A DNA stretch of 64,000 nucleotides from Streptomyces sp. Go-475 (lineage in GTDB: Bacteria; Actinomycetota; Actinomycetes; Streptomycetales; Streptomycetaceae). Below are positions 8,718 to 17,989 of this stretch, in pieces. The position numbers and the translations under genes are program-made. The stretch is taken from positions 6,615,501 to 6,679,500 of the forward strand of contig NZ_CP026121.1 in assembly GCF_003330845.1 (NCBI RefSeq). Direction: 5' to 3'. Below the pieces are notes generated by a model. That model did not search any database and had not been told where the DNA came from. It saw nothing but the letters and a program-made list of their open reading frames with translations. Every line of letters starts with the position of its first letter. Position 1 is the stretch's first letter.

Positions 8718-9530
8718 TCACACCCCCACGAACTCCGCCCCCGCCTCCCGCAGCCGCTCGTGCAGCCCCCGGAACACCGCCGACGAGCGGACCCCCGGCC
8801 AGTCCCGGGGGAGCAGCTCGGAGGGCAGGCCCGGGTCGGTGTAGGGGAGGTGGCGCCAGGAGTCCAGGGCGAGGAGGTAGTCGCGGTAGGCCTCCTCGGG
8901 CGGGGTGTCCTCGCGCTTCTCCCAGTCGCGCAGGACGCGCTCGTGGCGGTCGAGGAACGCCTCGTGCTCCTTGGCGATCGCGGCCAGGTCCCACCAGCGG
9001 GCGACGGCCTCCGCGGTCGGCGCGAAGCCGAGGTGGTCGCCGCGGAAGAAGTCGACGTACGAGTCGAGCCGCAGCCGCTGCAGGGTGTGCCGGGTTTCCT
9101 CGTAGAGCCGGGCGGGCGCGATCCACACGCCCGGGGCGGCCGTGCCGAAGCCGAGTCCGGACAGGCGGGAGCGGAGCACGTGCCGCTTCTGCCGCTCCGA
9201 CTCCGGCACGGAGAACACCGCGAGCACCCAGCCCTCGTCCTCGGGCGGAGCGGTGGCGTAGATGCGCCGGTCGCCGTCGTCGAGCAACTGGCGGGCGTCC
9301 GGGGACAGTTCGTACCCGGCCGCGCCCTGGGCGGTGCGGGCGGGCACGAGCAGTCCGCGTCTCTTGAGCCGCGACACCGAGGAGCGTACGGACGGGGCGT
9401 CGACGCCGACCGCGGCCAGCAGCCGGATCAGTTCGGCGACGGGCACGGGGCCCGGCACGAAGCGACCGTACGCGCCGTAGAGCGTGACGATGAGAGACCG
9501 TGGTGCATGCTGGTCGGACACGTTGATCAT
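8718..9530 (-). CDS. PaaX-family transcriptional repressor
   Basis: 270 aa, typical of PaaX regulators, which repress aryl-CoA catabolic operons and release DNA on binding an aryl-CoA thioester. The N-terminal winged helix is visible (LYGAYGRFVPGPVPVAELIR, then VRSSVSRLKRRGLL), followed by the PaaX ligand-binding domain. The ATG at 9530 has a poor ribosome site; the GTG at 9521 is an alternative. It starts 15 nt after the CoA-ligase stop codon and is probably cotranscribed with it. Likely targets are the promoters at about 650 and 11200, which share a motif. Confidence 0.85.
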   Translation of the reverse strand: MINVSDQHAPRSLIVTLYGAYGRFVPGPVPVAELIRLLAAVGVDAPSVRSSVSRLKRRGLLVPARTAQGAAGYELSPDARQLLDDGDRRIYATAPPEDEGWVLAVFSVPESERQKRHVLRSRLSGLGFGTAAPGVWIAPARLYEETRHTLQRLRLDSYVDFFRGDHLGFAPTAEAVARWWDLAAIAKEHEAFLDRHERVLRDWEKREDTPPEEAYRDYLLALDSWRHLPYTDPGLPSELLPRDWPGVRSSAVFRGLHERLREAGAEFVGV

Positions 9531-9545
9531 CTTAGGTCGTGCGGA

Positions 9546-11144
9546 TCAGTCCCGGCCGCCTGTGGTGCGCAGCCGGAACCGCTGGAGCTTGCCGGTGGCC
9601 GTGCGCGGCAGCGCGTCGAGGAAGACGATCTCGCGTGGGCACTTGTACGGGGCCAGTTCCTCCTTGACGAAGGCGCGCAGCGCCCCGGCGTCCCGTGCGG
9701 CGCCCTCCTTCAGCACGGCGAAGGCCACCACGACCTGGCCGCGTGCCTCGTCGGGCCGCCCGACGACCGCCGCCTCCACCACGTCCGGGTGGCGCAGCAG
9801 CACGTCCTCGACCTCGGGGCCCGCGATGTTGTACCCGGCCGAGATGATCATGTCGTCGGCGCGGGCGACGTACCGGAAGAAGCCGTCGGGTTCGCGGACG
9901 TAGGTGTCGCCGGTGATGTTCCAGCCGTCGCGCACGTACACGCTCTGCCGCGGGTCGGCGAGGTAGCGGCAGCCGACCGGTCCGCGCACGGCGAGGAGCC
10001 CGGGCCGCCCGTCGGGCACCGGCGCGCCGTCCGCGTCCTGCACGCGCGCCTGCCAGCCCGGCACGGGGACGCCCGTGGTGCCCGGGCGGATGTGCTCGTC
10101 GGCGGCGGAGATGAAGATGTGCAGCAGCTCGGTGGCGCCGATGCCGTTGATGAGGCGCAGGCCGGTGCGTTCGTGCCAGGCCCGCCAGGTGGCGGCGGGC
10201 AGGTTCTCGCCGGCCGAGACGCAGCGGCGCAGGGACGACAGGTCGTGGCCGTCGAGCTCGCCGAGCATCGCGCGGTACGCCGTCGGGGCGGTGAACAGCA
10301 CGGAGACCCGGTGCCGGGCGATGGCCGGCAGCAGGTGCCTCGGGCCCGCCTGCTCCAGCAGCAGCGCGCTCGCCCCGGCCCGCAGCGGGAAGACGACGAG
10401 TCCGCCGAGGCCGAAGGTGAAGCCGAGCGGGGGACTGCCCGTGAACACGTCGTCGGCGCGGGGCCGCAGCACGTGCCGGGAGAAGGTGTCGGCGATCGCC
10501 AGTACGTCCCGGTGGAAGTGCATGCAGCCCTTGGGGCGGCCGGTGGTGCCGGACGTGAAGGCGATCAGCGCCACGTCGTCGGCCGCCGTCGGGACGGCCT
10601 CGAACGGGGCCTCGGGCGCCGGGCGGTGCAGCAGGTCGTCGGGTGCGTCACCGCCGTAGGTCGTGATCCGCAGGCCGGGGATCTCGGCCTTGGCGAGGTC
10701 GTCGACGGCGCGGATGTCGCACAGCGCGTGCCGCACCCGGGCGATCTCGCACATGGTGCTCAGCTCGTGGGGGCGCTGCTGGGCGAGCACGGTGACCGCG
10801 ACGGCCCCCGCCTTCAGCACCGCCAGCCAGCAGGCGGCGAGCCAGGGGGTGGTGGGGCCGCGCAGCAGCACCCGGTTGCCGGGGACGACGCCGAGTTCGC
10901 CGGTGAGCAGGTGGGCGAGGCGGTCGACCCGGGCACGGAGATCGGCGTACGTCCACGGCTCACCGGTGGGGGTGAGGAAGGCGGGGCGGTCGCCGGGCTG
11001 GCCGGTCAGCAGTTCGGCGGCGCAGTTGAGCCGTTCGGGGTAGCGCAGCTCCGGCAGGTCGAAGCGGAGTTCGGGCCATTGGTCCGGGGGTGGCAGATGG
11101 TCGCGGGTGAAGGTGTCGACGTGCGCCGTGTCCCGTGGATTCAT
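9546..11144 (-). CDS. Aryl-CoA ligase, AMP-binding (2-aminobenzoate/benzoate-CoA ligase type)
   Basis: 532 aa from the ATG at 11144, which has an AAGGGGG site just upstream. The adenylation P-loop FTSGTTGRPKG is present, the ADP-ribose-binding Asp region reads VRDGWNITGD, and the catalytic lysine lies near the C-terminus (RTATGKLQRF). The N-terminus matches the benzoate/2-aminobenzoate-CoA ligase group. It activates the aromatic acid with ATP and CoA, the first step for the fused monooxygenase/reductase. It heads a ligase-paaX unit divergent from the acyl-CoA dehydrogenase-ridA unit. The exact acid (anthranilate, salicylate or benzoate) cannot be fixed from the sequence. Confidence 0.85.
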   Translation of the reverse strand: MNPRDTAHVDTFTRDHLPPPDQWPELRFDLPELRYPERLNCAAELLTGQPGDRPAFLTPTGEPWTYADLRARVDRLAHLLTGELGVVPGNRVLLRGPTTPWLAACWLAVLKAGAVAVTVLAQQRPHELSTMCEIARVRHALCDIRAVDDLAKAEIPGLRITTYGGDAPDDLLHRPAPEAPFEAVPTAADDVALIAFTSGTTGRPKGCMHFHRDVLAIADTFSRHVLRPRADDVFTGSPPLGFTFGLGGLVVFPLRAGASALLLEQAGPRHLLPAIARHRVSVLFTAPTAYRAMLGELDGHDLSSLRRCVSAGENLPAATWRAWHERTGLRLINGIGATELLHIFISAADEHIRPGTTGVPVPGWQARVQDADGAPVPDGRPGLLAVRGPVGCRYLADPRQSVYVRDGWNITGDTYVREPDGFFRYVARADDMIISAGYNIAGPEVEDVLLRHPDVVEAAVVGRPDEARGQVVVAFAVLKEGAARDAGALRAFVKEELAPYKCPREIVFLDALPRTATGKLQRFRLRTTGGRD

Positions 11145-11196
11145 ACGGTTCGCCCCCTTGGCGTGGTGGGCTCGCCCCTGGAGCGTATCGTGTTGG

Positions 11197-11208
11197 TGAC
11201 GGCAGTCA
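11197..11208. promoter_or_regulatory. Second copy of the candidate PaaX operator core
   Basis: TGACGGCAGTCA matches the core at 648-659 in 11 of 12 positions. It sits between the divergent ligase and acyl-CoA dehydrogenase genes and is flanked by an outer inverted repeat, TATCG (11186-11190) and CGATA (11217-11221). Confidence 0.45.
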
Positions 11209-11270
11209 ACGGTCCGCGATAACCTCGGAGTGGCCCGGCCGGACGCAGGGCGGCGCAGAAGGGACCGGCG

Positions 11271-12416
11271 ATGACCGCATTCTCGCTCGAACCGGCACAA
11301 CTCGCCTGGTGCGCCGAGCTGCGCGCCCTGGCCGCGGAGCGGCTGCGCCCCCTGGCCGAGAAGGGCGAGCCGGGCCGGGTGAACCGGGCCCTGGTCGCCG
11401 AACTGGGCCGACTGGGCCTGCTCGGGCGCCTGTTCACCTCGGGCGCGCTCGACCTGTGCCTGATGCGCGAGTCCCTGGCCCAGGCCTGCACGGAGGCGGA
11501 GACGGCCCTGGCCCTCCAGGGCCTCGGCGCCCACCCGGTGCACGCCCACGGCACCGACGCCCAACGCGCCCGCTGGCTCCCCGCGGTGAGCGACGGCACG
11601 GCCGTCGCGGCCTTCGCCCTGAGCGAGCCCGGGGCGGGCTCGGACGCGGCGGCCCTGGAGCTGACCGCCCACCCGGACGGCACCGCCCACCCCGACGGCG
11701 ACGCCCGCTGGCGCCTCACCGGCGAGAAGTGCTGGATCTCCAACGCCCCCGAGGCGGACTTCTACACCGTCTTCGCGCGGACCACCCCGGGCGCCGGCGC
11801 CCGCGGGGTCACGGCGTTCCTCCTGCCCGCCGACCGCCCGGGGCTGACCGGCCGCGGGCTCGACATGCTCGCGCCGCACCCCGTCGGCGCCCTCGACTTC
11901 GACGGCGTACCGGTGACGGCCGACGACGTGCTGGGCGAGGTCGACCGCGGCTTCCGGGTCGCCATGGGCACGCTCAACCTGTTCCGGCCCAGCGTCGGCG
12001 CCTTCGCCGTCGGCATGGCACAGGCGGCCCTCGACGCGACCCTCGCCCACACCGCCCGCCGCGACGCCTTCGGCGGCAAGCTGCGCGACCTCCAGGCCGT
12101 CGCCCACCAGGTCGCCGAGATGGCCCTGCGCACAGAGGCGGCCCGCCTGATGGTTTACGCGGCGGCGACCGCGTACGACACGGGCGCCCCGGACGTGCCC
12201 GGGCGCTCCGCCATGGCGAAACTGCTCGCCACCGAGACCGCCCAGTACGTCGTCGACACGGCCGTCCAGCTGCACGGCGCCCGCGCGCTGCAACGCGGTC
12301 AGCTGCTCGAACACCTCTACCGCGAAGTGCGCGCCCCGCGCATCTACGAGGGCGCCAGCGAGGTCCAGCGCGGCATCATCGCCAAGGAGTTGTACGCCCG
12401 CCAGGAGGCCCGGTGA
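11271..12416 (+). CDS. Acyl-CoA dehydrogenase family protein
   Basis: 381 aa, the full length for the family. It is a flavin enzyme that introduces an alpha-beta double bond into a CoA thioester. The FAD-contact motif FALSEPGAGSDAA and the C-terminal family signature around YEGASEVQRGIIAKEL are visible. It most likely oxidises a cyclohexene- or ring-opened acyl-CoA downstream of the fused monooxygenase/reductase. It is coupled to ridA by a GTGA overlap. Confidence 0.87.
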   Translation: MTAFSLEPAQLAWCAELRALAAERLRPLAEKGEPGRVNRALVAELGRLGLLGRLFTSGALDLCLMRESLAQACTEAETALALQGLGAHPVHAHGTDAQRARWLPAVSDGTAVAAFALSEPGAGSDAAALELTAHPDGTAHPDGDARWRLTGEKCWISNAPEADFYTVFARTTPGAGARGVTAFLLPADRPGLTGRGLDMLAPHPVGALDFDGVPVTADDVLGEVDRGFRVAMGTLNLFRPSVGAFAVGMAQAALDATLAHTARRDAFGGKLRDLQAVAHQVAEMALRTEAARLMVYAAATAYDTGAPDVPGRSAMAKLLATETAQYVVDTAVQLHGARALQRGQLLEHLYREVRAPRIYEGASEVQRGIIAKELYARQEAR

Positions 12417-12811
12417 CCACCGAGCGCGTCAACCCGCCCGGCCTCTCCCCGCCGGCCGGCTTCTCCCACGCCGTCGTCGCCTCCGGCTCCCGCGTGGTGT
12501 TCCTGGCGGGGCAGACCGCCCTCGACGCCGACGGCAAGGTGGTGGGCCGGACCCTGCCCGAGCAGTTCGAGAAGGCCCTCGCCAATCTGCTGGCCGCCCT
12601 CACCGCGGCCGGCGGCAGCCCCGCCGACCTCGCCCGCGTCACCGTCTACGCCACGGACGTCCAGGCGTACCGCGCCCACGCGCGCGAACTGGGCCGGCTG
12701 TGGCGCCGGCTGGCCGGCCGGGACTACCCGGCCATGGCGGTCGTCCAGGTCGTCCGGCTGTGGGACGAGGAGGCGCTGGTGGAACTGGACGGGTTCGCGG
12801 TGCTGCCGTAG
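12413..12811 (+). CDS. RidA (YjgF/YER057c/UK114) family enamine/imine deaminase
   Basis: 132 aa from the GTG at 12413, overlapping the preceding stop. RidA proteins are trimeric cytoplasmic enzymes that hydrolyse reactive enamines and imines, releasing ammonia. VVFLAGQTALD near the N-terminus and ARVTVYATD in the middle fit the family, although the usual C-terminal RxxVxV-type strand is diverged here. In this setting it could deaminate the 2-amino-5-oxo-cyclohexene-carboxyl-CoA expected from 2-aminobenzoyl-CoA, which would point to anthranilate as substrate. Confidence 0.85.
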   Translation: MTTERVNPPGLSPPAGFSHAVVASGSRVVFLAGQTALDADGKVVGRTLPEQFEKALANLLAALTAAGGSPADLARVTVYATDVQAYRAHARELGRLWRRLAGRDYPAMAVVQVVRLWDEEALVELDGFAVLP

Positions 12812-13360
<549 letters not shown>

Positions 13361-13375
13361 GCCAGGGCCCGAACG

Positions 13376-13413
13376 GACCGGCGGACACCCCGGATACGAG
13401 GGTTCCGCCGGTC
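13376..13413 (+). terminator. Hairpin terminator after the DUF6299-like gene
   Basis: GACCGGCGGA (13376-13385) pairs perfectly with TCCGCCGGTC (13404-13413), with a further ACCC/GGGT pairing in the loop. There is no U-tract, as usual in Streptomyces. Confidence 0.7.
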
Positions 13414-13469
13414 CCGGCCTCCCCGACGACCTGGGCCTTTCCCATCGCGATGGTGCGCGATCCGCCTCC

Positions 13470-13532
13470 TTGACTGTTTAATTGCGAGGTCTATGCAACA
13501 ACCTGACTAGAGCAACAAGGGTGTGAGGTCAC
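13470..13532 (+). promoter_or_regulatory. Promoter/operator region of the ABC importer operon
   Basis: A TTGACT hexamer lies at 13470-13475 in an unusually AT-rich stretch. An inverted TTGC-N9-GCAA and a direct repeat GCAACAA (13496-13502 and 13513-13519) lie between it and the ATG at 13533. These look like regulator sites; the factor is unknown and I see no clear -10 box. Confidence 0.4.
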
Positions 13533-15122
13533 ATGTCGACCCGTCGGATACGAGGGGCCGCCGCCACGGCGGCGCTGGCCGCGGCGGTCACCGCCTGCTC
13601 CGCTCCCGGCAGCGGCGGGCCGGGCGACGCCAAGTCCGCCGGATCCGTGGTGATCGGCGTGGCCTCCGAGCCCGACACCCTCAGCCCGCTCCTCGGCTAC
13701 GGCAAGGACGGCAACTCCAAGATCTTCGACGGGCTGCTCGCCCACGACGCCGATCTGAAGCTGAAGCCCGCGCTGGCGGCCGCGCTCCCCGAGATCACCG
13801 ACGGCGGCCGCACCTACACCTACACCCTGCGCGACGGCGTCGAGTTCAGCGACGGCGAGCCCCTCACGGCCGACGACGTCGTCTACACCTACCGGACCGT
13901 CCTCGACCCGAAGACCAACAACACCTTCAAGAGCGAGCTGGACGCCGTGAAGGAGGTCCGGGCGAGCGGTGACGACAAGGTCGTCTTCACCCTCAAGTAC
14001 CCCTACGCCCCCTTCGCCGCCCGCACGGTCCTGCCCATCGTCCCCGAGCACGTGGCCGGGAAGCAGGACCCCAACACCGGCTCCTTCAACACCAAGCCGG
14101 TCGGCACCGGGCCGTACGTCCTCAGCACGTGGAGCAAGGGCGAGAAGCTCACCTTCAAGGCCAACCCCCGCTACTGGGGCGGCAAGCCGAAGGTGAAGAC
14201 CTTCACCATGGCGGTCATCGCCGACGACGACGTCCGCGCCACCCGGCTGCGCTCCGGCGACCTCGACGGCGCGGTCCTGCCGCCCAACCTCGCCGCCACC
14301 TTCAAGGGCGACGACGCCACACGCACCTACGAGGCACGCTCCTACGACTTCCGGGCCGTCACCCTGCCCACCGCGCACCGGGTCACCGGCGACCGCGCCA
14401 TCCGCCGGGCACTGGACGCCGCCGTGGACCGCCGGGCCATGGTCGACAAGATCCTCGACGGCGCGGGCCGCCCGGCCTACGGGCCGCTGCCCGTCGACGA
14501 CCCCGCCTTCACCGAGGACATCGAGCGCGCCAAGGACCTCGGCAAGGCCGGCCGGATCCTGGACGAGGCCGGCTGGAAGCCCGGCGAGGACGGCATCCGC
14601 GCCAAGGACGGCAAGCGCGCCTCCCTCAGCCTCCTCTACCCCTCCGGCGACAAGGTCCGCCAGGACCACGCCCTCGCCTACGCCTCCGACGCCAAGAAGG
14701 CCGGCATCGAGGTGAAGGTGGAGAGCGCCACCTGGGAGGTCATCGAGCCGCGCATGAAGGACACCGCCGTCCTCGCCGGTTTCGGCAGCACCGGCGACCC
14801 CGACTTCGGCCTCTACACCCTGCTGCACTCCTCCCTCGCCGGCGACGGCTTCAACAACATGGCCCGCTACGACAACCCGGCCGTGGACCGCGCCCTCGAC
14901 ACCGGCCGCCGCAGCCAGGACCCGGCCGCACGCAAGGCCGCCTACGACACGCTGCAGCGCGCCCTGGTCCAGGACCCCGGCTACACCTTCCTCACCCACA
15001 TCGACCACCTCTACGTGCTGGCCGACCGCTGGGACGGCCTGACCACCCAGCTGGAGCCGCACGAGCACGGCTTCGCCAGCGGCCCCTGGTGGAACATCGA
15101 GGACTGGCAGCCGAAGCAGTGA
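13533..15122 (+). CDS. ABC importer substrate-binding lipoprotein, peptide/nickel family (SBP_bac_5)
   Basis: 529 aa, the normal length for family-5 binding proteins (DppA/OppA/NikA). The lipobox is VTACS near residue 19. The family signature region is DGVEFSDGEPLTADDVVYTY, and the C-terminus has HEHGF and GPWWNIEDW. It captures a peptide, metal chelate or small metallophore outside the membrane for the four overlapping downstream genes. The facing metal sensor and His-rich protein suggest a metal-linked ligand, but the fold alone cannot separate peptide from nickel or metallophore. Confidence 0.88.
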   Translation: MSTRRIRGAAATAALAAAVTACSAPGSGGPGDAKSAGSVVIGVASEPDTLSPLLGYGKDGNSKIFDGLLAHDADLKLKPALAAALPEITDGGRTYTYTLRDGVEFSDGEPLTADDVVYTYRTVLDPKTNNTFKSELDAVKEVRASGDDKVVFTLKYPYAPFAARTVLPIVPEHVAGKQDPNTGSFNTKPVGTGPYVLSTWSKGEKLTFKANPRYWGGKPKVKTFTMAVIADDDVRATRLRSGDLDGAVLPPNLAATFKGDDATRTYEARSYDFRAVTLPTAHRVTGDRAIRRALDAAVDRRAMVDKILDGAGRPAYGPLPVDDPAFTEDIERAKDLGKAGRILDEAGWKPGEDGIRAKDGKRASLSLLYPSGDKVRQDHALAYASDAKKAGIEVKVESATWEVIEPRMKDTAVLAGFGSTGDPDFGLYTLLHSSLAGDGFNNMARYDNPAVDRALDTGRRSQDPAARKAAYDTLQRALVQDPGYTFLTHIDHLYVLADRWDGLTTQLEPHEHGFASGPWWNIEDWQPKQ

Positions 15123-16111
15123 CCCGCCCGCCCTGGGGAGCGATGGCACGGCTGGCGGGACGGCGGGCGCTGTTCGCCGTCCCCGTCCTGCTCGTCGTCA
15201 CGTTCGGCGTGTTCGCCATCGCCGCCGCCTCCCCCTTCGACCCCGTCAAGGCCTACGCCGGCACCGCCGCGCTCGGCGCCGACCAGGAGACCCTGGACCG
15301 GCTGCGCGAGAACCTCGGCGTGGACCGGCCGTTCGCCGTCCGCTGGTGGGACTGGCTGACCTCCGCGCTCACCGGCGACCTCGGCCACTCCACCGTGCTG
15401 CGGCAGCCGGTCGCCCAGGTGATCGGCGAACGGCTCGTGTGGTCCGCGCTGCTCTGCGCGGTCGCCTTCGCCGTCGCCGTGCTGCTGGGCACGCTGCTCG
15501 GCGTGCTCGCCGCGCGCCGCCCCGGCTCGGCCGCCGACCGGGCCGTCACCTCCCTCGCCTACACCCTGGAGGCGGCCCCGGTCTTCTGGATCGCGCTGCT
15601 CGCCGTCTGGCTGTTCGCCCTCCGGTGGGACGTCCTGCCGGCGGGCGGCCTGACCGACACCGGCAGCGAACACGTCAGCCTCGGGCAGGTCACCAGCCAC
15701 CTCGTGCTGCCCGCGGGCGTCCTCGCGGTGTCCCAACTGCCGTGGTTCACGCTGTACGTGCGCCAGGGCGTCGGCGACGCCCTCGCCGAGGACCCCGTAC
15801 GCGGAGCCCGGGCGCGAGGCCTGAGCGAACGCACCGTCCTGCTCGGGCACGCCCTGCGCTCCGGACTGCTGCCGGTGCTCACGCTCATCGGCTCCCGCGT
15901 GCCCGAACTCATCACCGGGGCGCTGCTGGTGGAGAGCGTCTTCAGCTGGCCGGGCATCGCCGCGGCCACCGTCGAGGCGGCCACCGCCGTCGACTTCCCG
16001 CTGCTCGCCGCCCTGACGACCCTGGCCACCGCCGCCGTCCTCGCCGGCAACCTGCTCGCCGACCTGCTCTACGGACTGTTCGACCCGAGGGTGAAGCTCA
16101 GTGACATGTGA
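15119..16111 (+). CDS. ABC importer permease, DppB/OppB type
   Basis: 330 aa from the GTG at 15119 (GTGA overlap); the ATG at 15143 is an alternative but its GGGGAG site is very close. The N-terminal membrane helix, the DppB-type segment LRENLGVDRPF and the BPD_transp_1 EAA-like loop (VRGARARGLSERTVLLGHAL) are visible. Its 3' end overlaps the next permease by 11 nt. Confidence 0.88.
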   Translation: MTRPPWGAMARLAGRRALFAVPVLLVVTFGVFAIAAASPFDPVKAYAGTAALGADQETLDRLRENLGVDRPFAVRWWDWLTSALTGDLGHSTVLRQPVAQVIGERLVWSALLCAVAFAVAVLLGTLLGVLAARRPGSAADRAVTSLAYTLEAAPVFWIALLAVWLFALRWDVLPAGGLTDTGSEHVSLGQVTSHLVLPAGVLAVSQLPWFTLYVRQGVGDALAEDPVRGARARGLSERTVLLGHALRSGLLPVLTLIGSRVPELITGALLVESVFSWPGIAAATVEAATAVDFPLLAALTTLATAAVLAGNLLADLLYGLFDPRVKLSDM

Positions 16112-17000
16112 CGCACCGGCGCCCGTAGGCGCCCCGGCGGAGACCGAGTGGCGGTCGTACGGCCCGCAGCGCCGCTCCACCCGCGCCCTGCGCGTACGCA
16201 CCTCCGCGGTGCTGGTGGCCGCGACCGTCCTGGCCGTGCTGCTCGTACCGCCGCTGGTCCAGCTCGACCAGCAGGCCGTCGACCTCGCGGCCAAGCTGCA
16301 ACCGCCCTCGTGGGCACACCCCTTCGGCACCGACGACGTCGGCCGTGACCTGCTGCTGCGCTGCGTCTACGGACTGCGCGTGTCGCTGCTCGTCGGGGTG
16401 GCCGCGGCGCTGACGGCGACCCTGGTCGGCACGGCCGTGGGCGCGGCGGCCGGGGCCCTGGGCGGCTGGGCCGACCGTGCGCTGATGCGGGTGGTCGACA
16501 CGTTCTCCGCCGTGCCGCACCTGCTGCTCGGCATCTTCATCGTCGCGATGTTCCGGCCCGGGGTCTGGCCCGTGGTGATCTCCGTGGCGCTCACCCACTG
16601 GCTGTCCACCGCGCGGATCGTCCGCGCCGAGATGCTGTCGCTGCGGTCGCGGCCGTACGTCGACGCCGCCGTGTCCGGCGGGGCGTCCCGGTGGCGGGTG
16701 GCCGTACGGCACCTCCTGCCCGCCGTGCTTCCCCAAGCGGCCCTCGCGGCCGTCCTGATGGTGCCGCACGCCATGTGGCACGAGTCGGCGCTGTCCTTCC
16801 TCGGTCTCGGACTGCCCACGCACACGGCGAGCCTCGGCACCCTGATCCAGACCGCCCGCGGCTCCCTGCTCGCCGGCCAGTGGTGGCCGACCCTCTTCCC
16901 GGGCCTGTTCCTCATCGTCCCGACCCTGGCCATCGCCGGTCTCGCGGGGGCGTGGCGGGAGCGGCTCCATCCCCGTCACCGATCGGAGCTGATGCTGTGA
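16101..17000 (+). CDS. ABC importer permease, DppC/OppC type
   Basis: 299 aa with a GTG start inside the previous gene. FGTDDVGRDLLLRCVYGLRVS is the DppC signature, and the EAA loop reads YVDAAVSGGASRWRVAVRH. With the preceding permease it forms the heteromeric channel. Translation is coupled on both sides. Confidence 0.88.
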   Translation: MTCDAPAPVGAPAETEWRSYGPQRRSTRALRVRTSAVLVAATVLAVLLVPPLVQLDQQAVDLAAKLQPPSWAHPFGTDDVGRDLLLRCVYGLRVSLLVGVAAALTATLVGTAVGAAAGALGGWADRALMRVVDTFSAVPHLLLGIFIVAMFRPGVWPVVISVALTHWLSTARIVRAEMLSLRSRPYVDAAVSGGASRWRVAVRHLLPAVLPQAALAAVLMVPHAMWHESALSFLGLGLPTHTASLGTLIQTARGSLLAGQWWPTLFPGLFLIVPTLAIAGLAGAWRERLHPRHRSELML

Positions 17001-17989
17001 GCGCCGGTATCGATCCCCTGGCTCCCGTGCTGTCCGTCCGGGGCCTGTCCGTACGGTTCCTCATGCCCGGCGGGCGGCGGGTCGCGGCCGTCACCGGTGC
17101 CCGGTTCGACGTGGCGGCCGGGGAGTGCCTGGCGCTGATCGGGGAGAGCGGCTGCGGCAAGTCCGTGCTGGCCTCCGCCCTGCTCGGGCTGCTCCCCGGC
17201 AACGCGCAGACCGCCGGCTCGGCCCTGCTCGGCGACCTGGACCTACTCGCCGCCGACGAGCGGACCCTCGCCCGTACCGTACGGGGCCGGCTCGTCGGCC
17301 TCGTGCCGCAGAGCCCGGCCGCCCACCTCACGCCCGTGCGCACCGTCCGCTCCCAACTGGAGGAGACCGTCGCCGCGCTGACCGCGACCCGGTCACGCGC
17401 CGCCCTGCGCGCCGCCGCCGAGGCCGCCGCCGCACGGGCCGCGTTCCCGGCGGACCACCTCGACCGGCACCCCCACGAGCTGTCCGGAGGCCTCGCCCAG
17501 CGTGCCGCCACCGCTCTCGCCCTGGTCGGCGACGCGCCCCTGCTGCTCGCCGACGAGCCGACCACCGGGCTCGACCGCGAGCTGGTGGACCGTACGGTCG
17601 ACGAACTCCGGCGGCACGTCGACGAACCGAGCACGGCGAACCCCGGCGGACGGGCCCTGCTGATGATCACCCACGACCTGGCCGCCGCCGAACGGGTCGC
17701 CGACCGGGTCGCGGTCATGTACGCGGGCCGGATCGTCGAACTCGCCGACGCCACCGCCTTCTTCGGCGCGCCCGGCCCCCGCCACCCCTACAGCCGCGGC
17801 CTGCTCCAAGCCCTGCCCGACCGCGCCTTCACGCCCGTCCCCGGCATGCCGCCCGAACTCGGCGACCTCCCCGACGGCTGCGCCTTCGCCGCCCGCTGCG
17901 ACCGGGCCACCGACACCTGCGCCACCCAGCCGCCGCCCGGCACGGTCGCCTGCCACCACCCGCACGTGCCGGAGGACGTCCGTGCTTGA
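16997..17989 (+). CDS. ABC importer ATP-binding protein, DppD/OppD type
   Basis: 330 aa from the GTG at 16997 (GTGA overlap). Walker A is GESGCGKS, the signature is LSGGLAQR, Walker B is LLLADEPTTGLD and the H-loop is MITHDL. The C-terminal oligopeptide-transporter extension has HPYSRGLL and a cysteine cluster (CAFAARC and further Cys residues), which in this family can hold an Fe-S cluster. Confidence 0.88.
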   Translation: MSAGIDPLAPVLSVRGLSVRFLMPGGRRVAAVTGARFDVAAGECLALIGESGCGKSVLASALLGLLPGNAQTAGSALLGDLDLLAADERTLARTVRGRLVGLVPQSPAAHLTPVRTVRSQLEETVAALTATRSRAALRAAAEAAAARAAFPADHLDRHPHELSGGLAQRAATALALVGDAPLLLADEPTTGLDRELVDRTVDELRRHVDEPSTANPGGRALLMITHDLAAAERVADRVAVMYAGRIVELADATAFFGAPGPRHPYSRGLLQALPDRAFTPVPGMPPELGDLPDGCAFAARCDRATDTCATQPPPGTVACHHPHVPEDVRA

